This document shows positions 55,610-64,000 of a stretch of DNA of 64,000 nucleotides, in pieces. Each line of letters starts with the position of its first letter. Positions within the stretch are counted from its first letter, which is position 1. The notes under the pieces were generated by a model. It searched no databases, was not told the DNA's origin, and saw nothing but the letters and a program-made list of their open reading frames with translations. The stretch is from Flavobacterium frigoris. GTDB lineage: Bacteria > Bacteroidota > Bacteroidia > Flavobacteriales > Flavobacteriaceae. A program made the translations under genes and the position numbers. Location: NCBI RefSeq assembly GCF_900111075.1, contig NZ_FOFZ01000003.1, positions 62,001 to 126,000 on the forward strand, written 5' to 3'.

Positions 55610-56452
55610 TTAAAAGTCTATTTCTACATAAACAGGCAAATGGTCTGATGGATATTTTAAATCTTTTGAATCACTTAAAACGGCATACTTTTTTACTTTA
55701 AAGATGCTGTTCTTAGAAAGAAAAATATAATCAATCCTTTTGTTAACTGCTTCATTGTGCTTAAAATTATTGAATGTCCCTAAAGGCCCAAAAGGACTCT
55801 CTTTAGCTATTTCTCTGGAATCATCCATTGTATTTTTTAATGCTATAATTCTATTTTCGGTAGGTTCAGAATTCAAATCTCCCATGAAAATTACTGGATA
55901 TTTTTTGGTATTGAATTGAGCAATTCGAGCCATGATAAGACCTAGCCCTTTGTTTCTAGCTACTTGCCCAATGTGATCTAAATGTGTATTGAAAACCCAA
56001 AACAATTGTTCGGTTTTTACATCTTTAAATAAAGCATAGGTACAAACTCTATTGTAGGCTGCATCCCAACCCTTTGAAACTTTTTCTGGAGTATCAGAAA
56101 GCCAGAAAGTGCTGCTCTTTTTAATCTCCAATCTATTTTTATCATAAAAAATGTTAGAAGACTCTCCTTGCCCATTTTCTTCCCTACCGAACCCAATGTG
56201 AATGTATGAAGGCAGTGCATTAGAAATATCCAAAACTTGATTGGGTAATGCTTCTTGAATTCCAAAAATGTCAGGAGCATAAAACTGTATTTGAGAAGTA
56301 AAAAAATCTTTCCTCAGATTCCAATTATTATCGCCATCACCCGCTATATCCAAACGGATATTGTACGTCATTACTTTTAATGATTGCGCATTAGAAATAA
56401 AAATCACTAACATAAAAATCACTAGAATAAATACTTTTTTGATACACTTCAT
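55610..56452 (-). CDS. endonuclease/exonuclease/phosphatase-family protein
   Basis: A 280-residue exported protein with signal segment VFILVIFMLVIFISNAQ. The fold signature is complete: MTYNIRLD, FGIQEAL, the central His/Asp GDLNSEP, and SDHLPVYV at the end. Exported members of this family act on phosphodiester or sugar-phosphate bonds; they are frequent in Bacteroidota polysaccharide loci without a settled function. Its position inside the glucan operon (7 bases before a GH30) suggests it removes a phosphate or lipid decoration from the target glycan or its carrier, which is only an inference. Confidence 0.85.
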   Translation of the reverse strand: MKCIKKVFILVIFMLVIFISNAQSLKVMTYNIRLDIAGDGDNNWNLRKDFFTSQIQFYAPDIFGIQEALPNQVLDISNALPSYIHIGFGREENGQGESSNIFYDKNRLEIKKSSTFWLSDTPEKVSKGWDAAYNRVCTYALFKDVKTEQLFWVFNTHLDHIGQVARNKGLGLIMARIAQFNTKKYPVIFMGDLNSEPTENRIIALKNTMDDSREIAKESPFGPLGTFNNFKHNEAVNKRIDYIFLSKNSIFKVKKYAVLSDSKDLKYPSDHLPVYVEIDF

Positions 56453-56543
56453 TTTCTATACTATTAATTAATTCTTCACTAGAGTTCCTGTCCAAATTTG
56501 AATATAAACTCTTAATGAAGAATCTACTAACCAAAACAATAAA

Positions 56544-57590
56544 CTAATTATAAACTCTTATGTAATCAATTTCAAATGTAGATGATGTAAAATTTGGATC
56601 AACATCACCTCCCCAAACGCCTCCCATCGCTAAATTTACTATTAGATAGAAGTTTTTATTAAATGGGAATTTATCCGAATTTTGAAAAGTATAATACAAA
56701 ACATCATCAACATAAAACTTAATGTCAGTAGCAGTCCAATTTGCTTTATAAATATGAAATTCTGTATTACTATTAGGAACTGTTATAATTCCTGTATCGG
56801 GCGTATTTCCTGATCTTCCTGGCGAATGCAACGAAGAGTGATTTTGATTTAAATTTTTTCCTACAGATTCTAAAATATCTATCTCACCGCAAGCTGGCCA
56901 TCCTAAACTACCAATATTACCACCTAACATCCAGACAGCTGGCCATGTACCAACTCCAGTAGGCACTTTAGCTCTTACTACTATTGTACCATAAGTAAAT
57001 TCGAATTTACCATTGCTTTCTATTCTTCCAGAAGTAAACTTACCTTTGCCAAAATCCTCTTTAAGTGCTGTAATTTTCAAAACGCCGTCTTCAACTTTTA
57101 TATTCTTTACACGAGTGGTATAAGATTGAAGTTCCTCATTAACATAACCTGGATCCCAAGTTTGAAAATTCCATTTAGTATCATCAGGAGCTCCATCCAC
57201 ATTAAACTCATCTGACCAAACCAATGATGACCCTACTAAAACTTTTATTGTAATTGAAGTAGAAACAAATTTTCCAGAATTGTATGCAGACACATATATA
57301 ACATAGGTATTTGTACCAGCTGTTAAATACGTATACGCAAGGTTCCCATCTGTTAGTTCTTTAGTCACTCCATTACCTAGTAAAATTTTATACGATGTCG
57401 CATTGGTTGCCGTAATTTTAAAATTTACTGTTCCACTGCCATCACCGTTAGGATTTTGAAAATCAGCACCTACAACCATTGCAGAAACTGAGAGGTTCGA
57501 TGGCGTTATTGCTACTACTTCAGCATCTGTGTTACTACTACTGCACGAAAAAAGGCTGATCAAGCAGAAAAACAATATAAATTTTCTCAT
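56544..57590 (-). CDS. GH16 laminarinase-like lipoprotein
   Basis: The start is set at ATG 57590 (MRKFILFF); an in-frame ATG ten codons upstream would break the signal peptide. Lipobox LFSCSSS gives a surface lipoprotein of 348 residues. A PKD-like domain (~25-120) precedes the GH16 jelly roll with the catalytic box GEIDILE (E236, D238, E241). WPAVWMLGG and the terminal FEIDYIRVYN are standard for laminarinases. It cuts internal beta-1,3-glucosidic bonds of laminarin or similar glucans at the cell surface. Upstream hairpin 57690-57722 separates it from the SusCD-SGBP part of the operon. Confidence 0.92.
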   Translation of the reverse strand: MRKFILFFCLISLFSCSSSNTDAEVVAITPSNLSVSAMVVGADFQNPNGDGSGTVNFKITATNATSYKILLGNGVTKELTDGNLAYTYLTAGTNTYVIYVSAYNSGKFVSTSITIKVLVGSSLVWSDEFNVDGAPDDTKWNFQTWDPGYVNEELQSYTTRVKNIKVEDGVLKITALKEDFGKGKFTSGRIESNGKFEFTYGTIVVRAKVPTGVGTWPAVWMLGGNIGSLGWPACGEIDILESVGKNLNQNHSSLHSPGRSGNTPDTGIITVPNSNTEFHIYKANWTATDIKFYVDDVLYYTFQNSDKFPFNKNFYLIVNLAMGGVWGGDVDPNFTSSTFEIDYIRVYN

Positions 57591-57689
57591 TGTGATATAA
57601 TTAAAATTTATTAAAATCAAGAATTAAAACTCTAAATAGGTACTTGTTTCACTACCCCTAATTCAAACAGTTTCTATTCCAATTTTATA

Positions 57690-57722
57690 AAGAGACTATT
57701 TCAAAATCGAAAATAGTCTCTT
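57690..57722 (-). terminator. intercistronic hairpin between SGBP and GH16 genes
   Basis: AAGAGACTATTT and AAATAGTCTCTT pair over 12 bp with a 9-base loop, 15 bases past the stop of the surface lipoprotein gene. The T-run on the minus strand is weak, so it may reduce rather than block readthrough, giving more SusCD than hydrolase. Confidence 0.55.
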
Positions 57723-57736
57723 CTATTAAAGCTCTA

Positions 57737-58618
57737 TTAAACCCCTCTAAACTCTACTTTGGCAATCGTAATTCCACTACTAGTGAAGATATTTCCGCCA
57801 CTTCTAAATACTAGATAAATCTTTCCTGTTTGACTAAATTTAACGACGTTTGAAATAGACCCAATTTGATTTTTTACACAACCTACCATAGATAATTTTC
57901 CGGAGAAAGCAGCTTTGGCACATCCATCCCAAGTACTTAAACCCATAACCCTGTTATCTTTATATTCAACACCTGACTCAGGCACCGTCGTTCCTGCATA
58001 TACTTCAAACCAAGTTTCATCAGAACCATTTTGTGAAGAAACTAGCATATCAATTTTGTATTCTTTATCTTTTACTACGTCTATGGCTTGATAAATTGCC
58101 TCTTGACTCCATCCACCATTAGAATTAATAATAGCACTACCAGTCTTAAAAGTCCATTTTGCTGCGCCTGATGGGCTTAAATTCATAACTTTCCATTTTG
58201 CATGATCAGTTGCATTTGCAAAATTACCGCCTTGTACTAAATTTCCTTTTAAAGGATCAGAAGTAGCAACTATAATCTCTTTAATAGTTGTGTTTTCTGA
58301 CCCACCTCGTCCTACTGCAACGTGCCTTATTTGGTAGGTTCCTGCATCTGGCAATGAAATTTCTTCATTCATTTTTCCTATGTACAAGCCATCACCCGTA
58401 TCCCATTTAGATAAAATTACACTTTGAGTTTGAGCCATTAATTTATAAGTATTTGTTTTTTCTGCAACTGGAGTAAATGTGAATGTTGCATCCACATTAC
58501 TATCCGTTAATCCGTTACCTTCTCCTATAGTGTCAGGCTGGCAACAAGTCAGCGACCCTAATGTTGCTATAATAAACATTAGGTAAACACTTCTTTTTAA
58601 AATGATATTTAATTTCAT
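57737..58618 (-). CDS. surface glycan-binding lipoprotein with PKD domain
   Basis: A 293-residue lipoprotein (signal with LGSLTCC). A PKD-like domain (~40-120) carries ILSKWDTGDGLY and DAGTYQIRHVAVGRGG. It is followed by a jelly-roll carbohydrate-binding part (~130-293) with WSQEAIYQAIDV, YKIDMLVSSQNG and the terminal VEFRG. Position right after SusD and the PKD-CBM layout match the surface glycan-binding proteins of laminarin loci. It should capture the polymer next to the SusCD complex and the surface enzymes. Confidence 0.85.
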   Translation of the reverse strand: MKLNIILKRSVYLMFIIATLGSLTCCQPDTIGEGNGLTDSNVDATFTFTPVAEKTNTYKLMAQTQSVILSKWDTGDGLYIGKMNEEISLPDAGTYQIRHVAVGRGGSENTTIKEIIVATSDPLKGNLVQGGNFANATDHAKWKVMNLSPSGAAKWTFKTGSAIINSNGGWSQEAIYQAIDVVKDKEYKIDMLVSSQNGSDETWFEVYAGTTVPESGVEYKDNRVMGLSTWDGCAKAAFSGKLSMVGCVKNQIGSISNVVKFSQTGKIYLVFRSGGNIFTSSGITIAKVEFRGV

Positions 58619-58636
58619 AATTATATGTTTTAGCGC

Positions 58637-60154
58637 TTAGTTATAATTAGGGTTTTGTACAATTTTTGTATTTTCCAATTCTTTCAAAGGAATAGGCCAG
58701 ATTTCATTTTTACCAACTGTAAATCCTTTAATTGCCAATGCCGAAGCTGCTTTTCCTGTACGTACTAAGTCAAACCAACGGTGTCCTTCTCCAGCTAATT
58801 CCATTCTTCTCTCTAGTAATATTGCATCGATAGAAACTGGTACTGAACCTAAACCTACTCTTGCTCTTACAGCATCTAATAATGCTTGTGCTCTTGTACC
58901 AGTACCACCAAGTGCTTCTGCTTCCATTAAATAAGTATCAGCTAGACGAATCGCATACACATTTTGTTTGTAATTTAAAACAGTAGCTCCTCCACCTGTA
59001 GATACATCTGTCGTTAATGGCATAAATTTTTTCAAAAAGTAACCTGTGTCTTTATAACCAGGAGAATAATCTGCTTGTCCTGAAGCTTTTAATGATTTCA
59101 TATCTACAATCGTAGCATCAAAACGTGGGTCTGATTTTAAAACATCATACAAACTTTGAGTTACTGTATTGAAACTATAACCCGAAGCATAATTTGGAGC
59201 ACTAGAAACTGCTGGTCTAGAAAAACTTCTAGGCCCAACCATGACATTAATACTATTTCCTTCATCTGAACCTGACCCCCAATTACCCCAATCTGTATTA
59301 CTTTTGTCGGTACTCATAATTTCTATAATTGACTCTGTATTAAGCTTGTTACTTATAGTCCATAATTCTGAAAATTTGCTTAGTAATTTATAACCATAAA
59401 CACTTGTTCCTGCAGGACTTCCGTTAACCAAAGCCAACGCCGCAGCAGCTTGGTTTTTTTTTCCTTCGTATAAATACACTTTCCCTAACAACGCCTGAAC
59501 TGATCCTTGTGAAAAACGACCACCTTCAATAGCTACATCAGTAATTGAAGTAGGTAGATCAGGCAATGCCTCAGTTAGATCTTTCTCTATCTGAGCATAA
59601 ACAATATCTGAACTTGATTGCATAATATTATAAATCTCACTAGTTGCAATTGGCGCGGTAATCAATGGAACATTTTTGAACGTTCTAACTAGCTCAAAGT
59701 AATAATAAGCACGTAATGCCTTAGTCTCTGCAGTAAATCTTGCTTTCGCAGCCTCTGGCATTGGAATAGCAGGAAGCTTTTGAAGCAAAATATTTGCTCT
59801 AAAAATACCTTGGTAAAAATCATTCCAAAAACTAGACGGTATTGTCACTGCACTTATTGAATAATCTGAAAAAGATTGCATTCCAGTACCATCTGTAGCT
59901 CCACCACCGCCTGCATAAAAATCGTCTGACCCAGCATTTAGCATACAAATCATGTTTTCAAATCCTCGTGATTGCTTCCCTAAAACGTCATAAACTGCAA
60001 CAAGACCTGAATAAGCCTCTGTTTCGTTTGTATAATAATTACCCTCTAATGCTGTCCCTTTTGGTTCCACATTTAAAAATTCCTCACTGCATGATGTAGC
60101 TGAAAAAATCACAATAAAGGCAATAAGTGAAAATTTTATATTTTTAAGTTTCAT
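58637..60154 (-). CDS. SusD-like glycan-binding lipoprotein of the glucan locus
   Basis: A 505-residue protein with lipobox FSATSCSEEFL. It has family motifs ETKALRAYYYFELVRTFKNVPLIT (TPR-type helices) and the terminal RRMELAGEGHRWFDLVRTGKA with IWPIPLKEL and QNPNY. It closes the SusC pore and binds glucan oligosaccharides. It lies 14 bases after susC on the same strand and 18 bases before the SGBP gene. Confidence 0.94.
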   Translation of the reverse strand: MKLKNIKFSLIAFIVIFSATSCSEEFLNVEPKGTALEGNYYTNETEAYSGLVAVYDVLGKQSRGFENMICMLNAGSDDFYAGGGGATDGTGMQSFSDYSISAVTIPSSFWNDFYQGIFRANILLQKLPAIPMPEAAKARFTAETKALRAYYYFELVRTFKNVPLITAPIATSEIYNIMQSSSDIVYAQIEKDLTEALPDLPTSITDVAIEGGRFSQGSVQALLGKVYLYEGKKNQAAAALALVNGSPAGTSVYGYKLLSKFSELWTISNKLNTESIIEIMSTDKSNTDWGNWGSGSDEGNSINVMVGPRSFSRPAVSSAPNYASGYSFNTVTQSLYDVLKSDPRFDATIVDMKSLKASGQADYSPGYKDTGYFLKKFMPLTTDVSTGGGATVLNYKQNVYAIRLADTYLMEAEALGGTGTRAQALLDAVRARVGLGSVPVSIDAILLERRMELAGEGHRWFDLVRTGKAASALAIKGFTVGKNEIWPIPLKELENTKIVQNPNYN

Positions 60155-60168
60155 AATAATATCTTTTA

Positions 60169-63100
60169 TTAAAATTGTAAATTAACACCTAGCATGAATG
60201 TTCTCGCTTGTGGATAAAATCCTCTATCAATTCCCATTACTCCTCCACCAATTTCAGGATCATATCCAGAATATTTAGTAAAAGTGAATAAGTTCTCAGC
60301 TGTTAAATAAATTCTTGTTTTTTGTAAACCCGCTTTATTAATGACATCACTTGGCAATGTATAACCAAACTGAACCGTTTTAAATCTTAAATAATCTCCG
60401 TCTTCTAAATAAAAATCAGATGGGTTATTAAAGTTTTTATTCGTGTCATCTGTAGTCAACCTTGGAAAGGTATTTGAAGTTCCTTCTCCTGTCCAACGAC
60501 CTAATGCAGTAGTTTGAAAATTAGCATTTCCAATGTCTAACCTACGTAAACCTTGAAAGATTTTATTACCACTAGCACCTTGTGCAAAAACTAATAGATC
60601 GAAATTTTTATAATCTAAATTGATAGTGAAACCAAAAGTATATTTCGGTATTGGACTTCCTAAAAATTCTCTATCATCTGATGTGATTTGTCCATCTCCA
60701 TTTACATCTTTCCAACGGAAATCTCCTGGAACTGCATTAGGTTGAATCAATCCACCACTAGCATTTGTGTATGCATTTACTTCAGTTTGATTTTGGAATA
60801 TACCTGCTGTTTTAAATCCGTAAAAGGCATTGTACGGTTGTCCTACTTGCACTCTTGTTATGGGATAAGTACTAGACTGAATAGTTTGACCTCCTGATAA
60901 GAAATCAATTCCGTTACCTAAATTCGTGACTTTATTATCTAAATAAGACACATTAGCGTTAATGGACATATTTACCTGCCCCACTGTTTTGCGGTACCCC
61001 AATTCAAAATCTATACCTTTATTCTGCATATCAGCAACGTTACCTACAGGATTTCCTGTTGAACCCACATATCCAGGAATTATAATATCTTGTAGAATAC
61101 CCACTGTTTTTTTATCATATAGATCTACCGAAAGATTAAAGTCATTAAAAATTGTTGCATCAAAACCTATATTAGCCTGACTAGTCTCTTCCCACTTTAA
61201 ATCTGGATTTGAAGGAGCATTAGGACTATTGCCTATAGTTACTAAACCTGAATTCCCAATAGTGTAGTTTCTTCCTCCGCCAATTGTAGCTAAATATCTA
61301 AAATCACCAATAGCATCATTACCCGTTACTCCATAACCACCTCTAAATTTCAATTGACTGATTACGTCGTTTTCTTTCCAAAATTCTTCCTTTGAAGCTA
61401 CCCAACCCAAAGAGAACGATGGAAAAGTACCATACTTATTATTTGAACCAAATCTTGAAGAACCATCTCTACGGACAATACCTGTTACCAAGTACTTTTC
61501 TTTATAATCATAATTTAATCTTGAAAATAAAGAGGTTACAATATGCTCTGAGCCAGTGTAAGCATATGCAACTATTTGATCTGTAGGCACACTGAAATTA
61601 AATGATGCATCTATATAGCTAGTTACAGGAATGTCATAATATGTTACTCCGCTACCGCTTGTGATATTATCAACATACGAGCCTTGACCTACTAAAACAC
61701 TGAAATTATGACTACTAATAAGTCTAGAATAAGACGCAATATTTTCAATATTCCAACCAAATCCAGTATTGGTACTTCTTGATATATTATTTCTAGCAAC
61801 AATACTTGAAGCATTTAAATACGATTCAGGAGTAAAACTTTCGCTACCCCAATACCCTAATTTCCCACCTAGAGTTGTACGTATTTTTAATCCAGTTATA
61901 GGTTCCACTTCTAAATAAGCATTACCAACAAAATTATCAGACCAAACATAATTGCCTAACTTCGTTTGAATATATGCCAATGGATTAGACATTTCCTGAC
62001 CTACATTAGATGAAATACCGTAAGGATTCCCATTAGCATCTCTAATAGCACCGCTATTTGTATAAGGAGATTGGTTAGAAAGAATTGGATCAGTTTCCAC
62101 GATTGGTGTTAGAGGATCTAAATTAATTGCAGAACTTAAGACTCCGCCAAACTCACTATTCGTATTTCCTACTCCAACACTTTTCTCTCTAGAATAACCT
62201 AATGTTTGACCAAAAGTAATTTTCTTAGTTATTTTATGTGTAGAATTTAATCTAATGTTTTTTCTTATATAATTAGAAATATCAGTGGCAACAATTCCTT
62301 CTTGATCCAAAAGACCAAATGAAACATAAAAAGTCGAAACCTCATTTCCACCACTTAAGCTTAATTCATGACCAACACGTTTTGCACTATTGTTAAAAAT
62401 AGCCGATTGCCAATCCGTACCAGTACCGTAAGAAGCAGGATCTGTAAACTTTATTCCATCACCACCAGCTACGGAAGCTTCGTTCATTAATGTTGCATAT
62501 TGCGTTGCATTTAGCAAATCTAATTTCCTAGCTGGAGCAGATATACCTGTGTAACCATTATAACTCACACTGACCTTTCCAGATTTCCCTTTTTTAGTAG
62601 TTACTAAAATCACACCTGTTGCAGCCCTCGCACCATAAATTGCTTGAGAAGCTGCATCTTTTAAAACTTCTATAGAAGCAATATCCGATTGATTTAAATA
62701 ACCTATTCCTCCGGCATCTACCACAACTCCGTCAACAACCCAAAGTGGCTCGTTATTCCCGAAAGTAGTAATTCCTCTAACACGTATTGTTGCAGAGGAA
62801 CCTGGTTGTCCAGAGTTTGCTGCAATCGTCAAACCTGAAACTCTACCTTGCAAGGACTGCTCAACTCTTGTAATAGGCAAATCTTCTAGGTCTGATGCTT
62901 TGATACTAGAAATAGCTCCAGTAACAACGCTTTTCTTTTGAGTTCCATACCCTACAACAACCACCTCGTTTAAATCTTGTGACTGTGAAACCAATTTAAT
63001 AGTAATAGAAGATCGCCCTTTAATAGGTTCGGCTATCGTAGCATATCCAATATAGCTAATTAGTAAGACTCCATTAATAGGAGCTTTAAACTGAAACTTT

Positions 63101-63276
63101 CCATCAAAATCTGAAGAGGTTGATTCTGTACTCCCTTTCAATAAAATTGATGCCCCTGGAATTGGCATTCCTGCTTCATCATTGACTATTCCGTTCACTA
63201 CAACATCTTGTGCTTGTGCATAAACTGAGAATAGTATCAATGAAAAACAAAAAATAAGTAATTTTCTTAATTTCAT
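60169..63276 (-). CDS. SusC-like TonB-dependent transporter of the glucan locus
   Basis: A 1035-residue transporter with signal peptide (LIFCFSLILFSVYAQA) and CarboxypepD_reg-like domain at ~25-100 (DEAGMPIPGASILLKG, then SSDFDGKFQF). A TonB box-like EVVVVGYGTQKKS lies at ~105-117. The plug follows with GRVSGLTI, RGITTFGNNEPLWVVDG and SIEVLKDAASQAIYGARAATGV, then a 22-strand barrel ending FMLGVNLQF. It imports glucan oligosaccharides produced by surface GH16/GH30. It is the first gene of the minus-strand locus and diverges from the sensor gene at 63616. Confidence 0.95.
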   Translation of the reverse strand: MKLRKLLIFCFSLILFSVYAQAQDVVVNGIVNDEAGMPIPGASILLKGSTESTSSDFDGKFQFKAPINGVLLISYIGYATIAEPIKGRSSITIKLVSQSQDLNEVVVVGYGTQKKSVVTGAISSIKASDLEDLPITRVEQSLQGRVSGLTIAANSGQPGSSATIRVRGITTFGNNEPLWVVDGVVVDAGGIGYLNQSDIASIEVLKDAASQAIYGARAATGVILVTTKKGKSGKVSVSYNGYTGISAPARKLDLLNATQYATLMNEASVAGGDGIKFTDPASYGTGTDWQSAIFNNSAKRVGHELSLSGGNEVSTFYVSFGLLDQEGIVATDISNYIRKNIRLNSTHKITKKITFGQTLGYSREKSVGVGNTNSEFGGVLSSAINLDPLTPIVETDPILSNQSPYTNSGAIRDANGNPYGISSNVGQEMSNPLAYIQTKLGNYVWSDNFVGNAYLEVEPITGLKIRTTLGGKLGYWGSESFTPESYLNASSIVARNNISRSTNTGFGWNIENIASYSRLISSHNFSVLVGQGSYVDNITSGSGVTYYDIPVTSYIDASFNFSVPTDQIVAYAYTGSEHIVTSLFSRLNYDYKEKYLVTGIVRRDGSSRFGSNNKYGTFPSFSLGWVASKEEFWKENDVISQLKFRGGYGVTGNDAIGDFRYLATIGGGRNYTIGNSGLVTIGNSPNAPSNPDLKWEETSQANIGFDATIFNDFNLSVDLYDKKTVGILQDIIIPGYVGSTGNPVGNVADMQNKGIDFELGYRKTVGQVNMSINANVSYLDNKVTNLGNGIDFLSGGQTIQSSTYPITRVQVGQPYNAFYGFKTAGIFQNQTEVNAYTNASGGLIQPNAVPGDFRWKDVNGDGQITSDDREFLGSPIPKYTFGFTINLDYKNFDLLVFAQGASGNKIFQGLRRLDIGNANFQTTALGRWTGEGTSNTFPRLTTDDTNKNFNNPSDFYLEDGDYLRFKTVQFGYTLPSDVINKAGLQKTRIYLTAENLFTFTKYSGYDPEIGGGVMGIDRGFYPQARTFMLGVNLQF

Positions 63277-63615
63277 TTTTCTATAATTTTTGGTTAATTA
63301 TTTAGTTATTTACCGCAATAATACCTCTTTAATTTTGGTATTGGCATTTTTAAATTATTACAAAAACACATCAACTAACAAAATATAACTTAACAAAAAC
63401 ACATCAAAATAATTACAAAACATTATTAATAAGACCTTTAAATATTAAAAAAAAATATTTAAAAATATAATCAACTAAAACAAACACTACAATAGTTAAA
63501 AATCAAGTATTTTAGCTTTTATTCGACAATCAAGGTATCAAAATGATTTAAGAAAAGTAGTTTCAACTTATAAAACTACTTCTAAATAAAACTACTCATT
63601 ACACATTATAGTATT
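63277..63615. other. divergent promoter region of susC and the sensor gene
   Basis: 339 bases, very AT-rich, without coding potential. It must hold the promoters of both the minus-strand glucan operon and the plus-strand sensor. No exact TAnnTTTG/TTG pair was found on either strand. Confidence 0.5.
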
Positions 63616-64000
63616 ATGAAATACACATCATTAAACCTACTACTTCTAGGGCTTCTAATGACTTCAACATTACTAACAAGTCAAGTAAAAAACATTGGGC
63701 TTCCTGACATACGCAACTACAAAAGATCCGATTATAAGGGAGGAACGCAAAACTGGGATATTGACCAAGATAAAAATGGCAACTTATATTTCGCAAACAA
63801 TAACGGCCTACTTCAATTTGACGGTTCATCTTGGAAAAAATATTCATTACCAAATTCCTTTGCAGTCAGATCGATAAAAATTGATGATTCCGGTAAAATA
63901 TTTGTTGGCGGCTATAGTGAATTTGGTTTTTTCGAATCCAATAAAAAAGGAAAGCTTGAATATTTTTCTTTATCAAAGATGATTAATAAGGACGCGAACA
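63616..64000 (+). CDS. propeller-type sensor/regulator, cut by the window end
   Basis: The 128 visible residues start at ATG 63616. A signal segment (LLLLGLLMTSTLLTSQ) is followed by repeats of a two-component-regulator propeller type: WDIDQDKNGNLYFANNNGLLQFDG, then IKIDDSGKIFVGGYSEFGFF. These are the blade repeats of periplasmic sensors such as hybrid two-component systems or triple-Tyr/LuxR regulators that control polysaccharide loci in Bacteroidota. It diverges from susC, as such regulators usually do. The output domain lies outside the window, so the exact class is open. Confidence 0.8.
   Translation, partial: MKYTSLNLLLLGLLMTSTLLTSQVKNIGLPDIRNYKRSDYKGGTQNWDIDQDKNGNLYFANNNGLLQFDGSSWKKYSLPNSFAVRSIKIDDSGKIFVGGYSEFGFFESNKKGKLEYFSLSKMINKDAN

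Noticed and set aside
1-64000. CRISPR arrays, tRNA and rRNA genes
   Set aside because: No regularly spaced repeats and no tRNA or rRNA-like sequence were seen on either strand; a tRNA scan was not run.

Overview
The window looks like a Bacteroidota chromosome segment, most likely from a Flavobacterium or a close relative. It is AT-rich, has two SusC/SusD pairs, carries TAnnTTTG promoter elements typical of flavobacteria, and contains flavobacterial small families such as a DUF6520-type peptide. No rRNA, tRNA or CRISPR array was recognised.

Layout. (1) 1-9778 (+): the 3' part of one gene and a complete 2849-residue, beta-rich protein of unknown function, closed by a strong terminator. (2) 9998-17304: an accessory stretch that opens with a transposase remnant. 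It then holds small gene units, mostly on the minus strand: an HD phosphohydrolase, an AbiC-like abortive infection gene split by one stop codon, hicBA, an HNH nuclease, and a two-gene unit of an NdpA-like nucleoid protein and a four-helix membrane protein. Short palindromic sites resembling integron attC lie 3' of most units, so this reads as a cassette array without a visible integrase. (3) 17819-28372: a small HTH regulator diverging from a strongly structured non-coding element, a SusC/SusD/S9-peptidase operon (probable peptide uptake), and a MauE/DoxX membrane protein with a small secreted Cys-rich peptide. (4) 28519-33962: a mobilisation module (Toprim primase, MobC-like protein, relaxase with a frameshifted tail, TraG/VirD4 coupling protein) ending in a 5'-truncated tyrosine recombinase. 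(5) 34060-47839: a defence and toxin island with hipBST behind three evenly spaced operators, a YobI-like ATPase, a type I restriction system whose operon also carries a DUF3800 gene and a small basic ORF, a candidate small RNA, and a RadC-like JAB protein. (6) 48324-64000: a polysaccharide utilisation locus for beta-glucan: SusC, SusD, a PKD surface lipoprotein, GH16, an endonuclease/phosphatase-fold protein, two GH30, a GH5 with a frameshifted N terminus and a GH3. A divergent propeller-type sensor gene is cut by the window end.

How the parts work together. The glucan locus is a coherent laminarin or beta-1,3/1,6-glucan pathway: surface binding and endo-cleavage, TonB-dependent import, then exo-cleavage to glucose. 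Regions 2 to 5 together look like a genomic island of mobile, defence and toxin genes. A near-identical 19-bp direct repeat at 17452 and 46935 brackets most of it. Several genes are broken (AbiC, relaxase tail, recombinase, GH5), which indicates recent decay or sequencing indels. All functions are read from motifs in the translated sequence; no database search was run.
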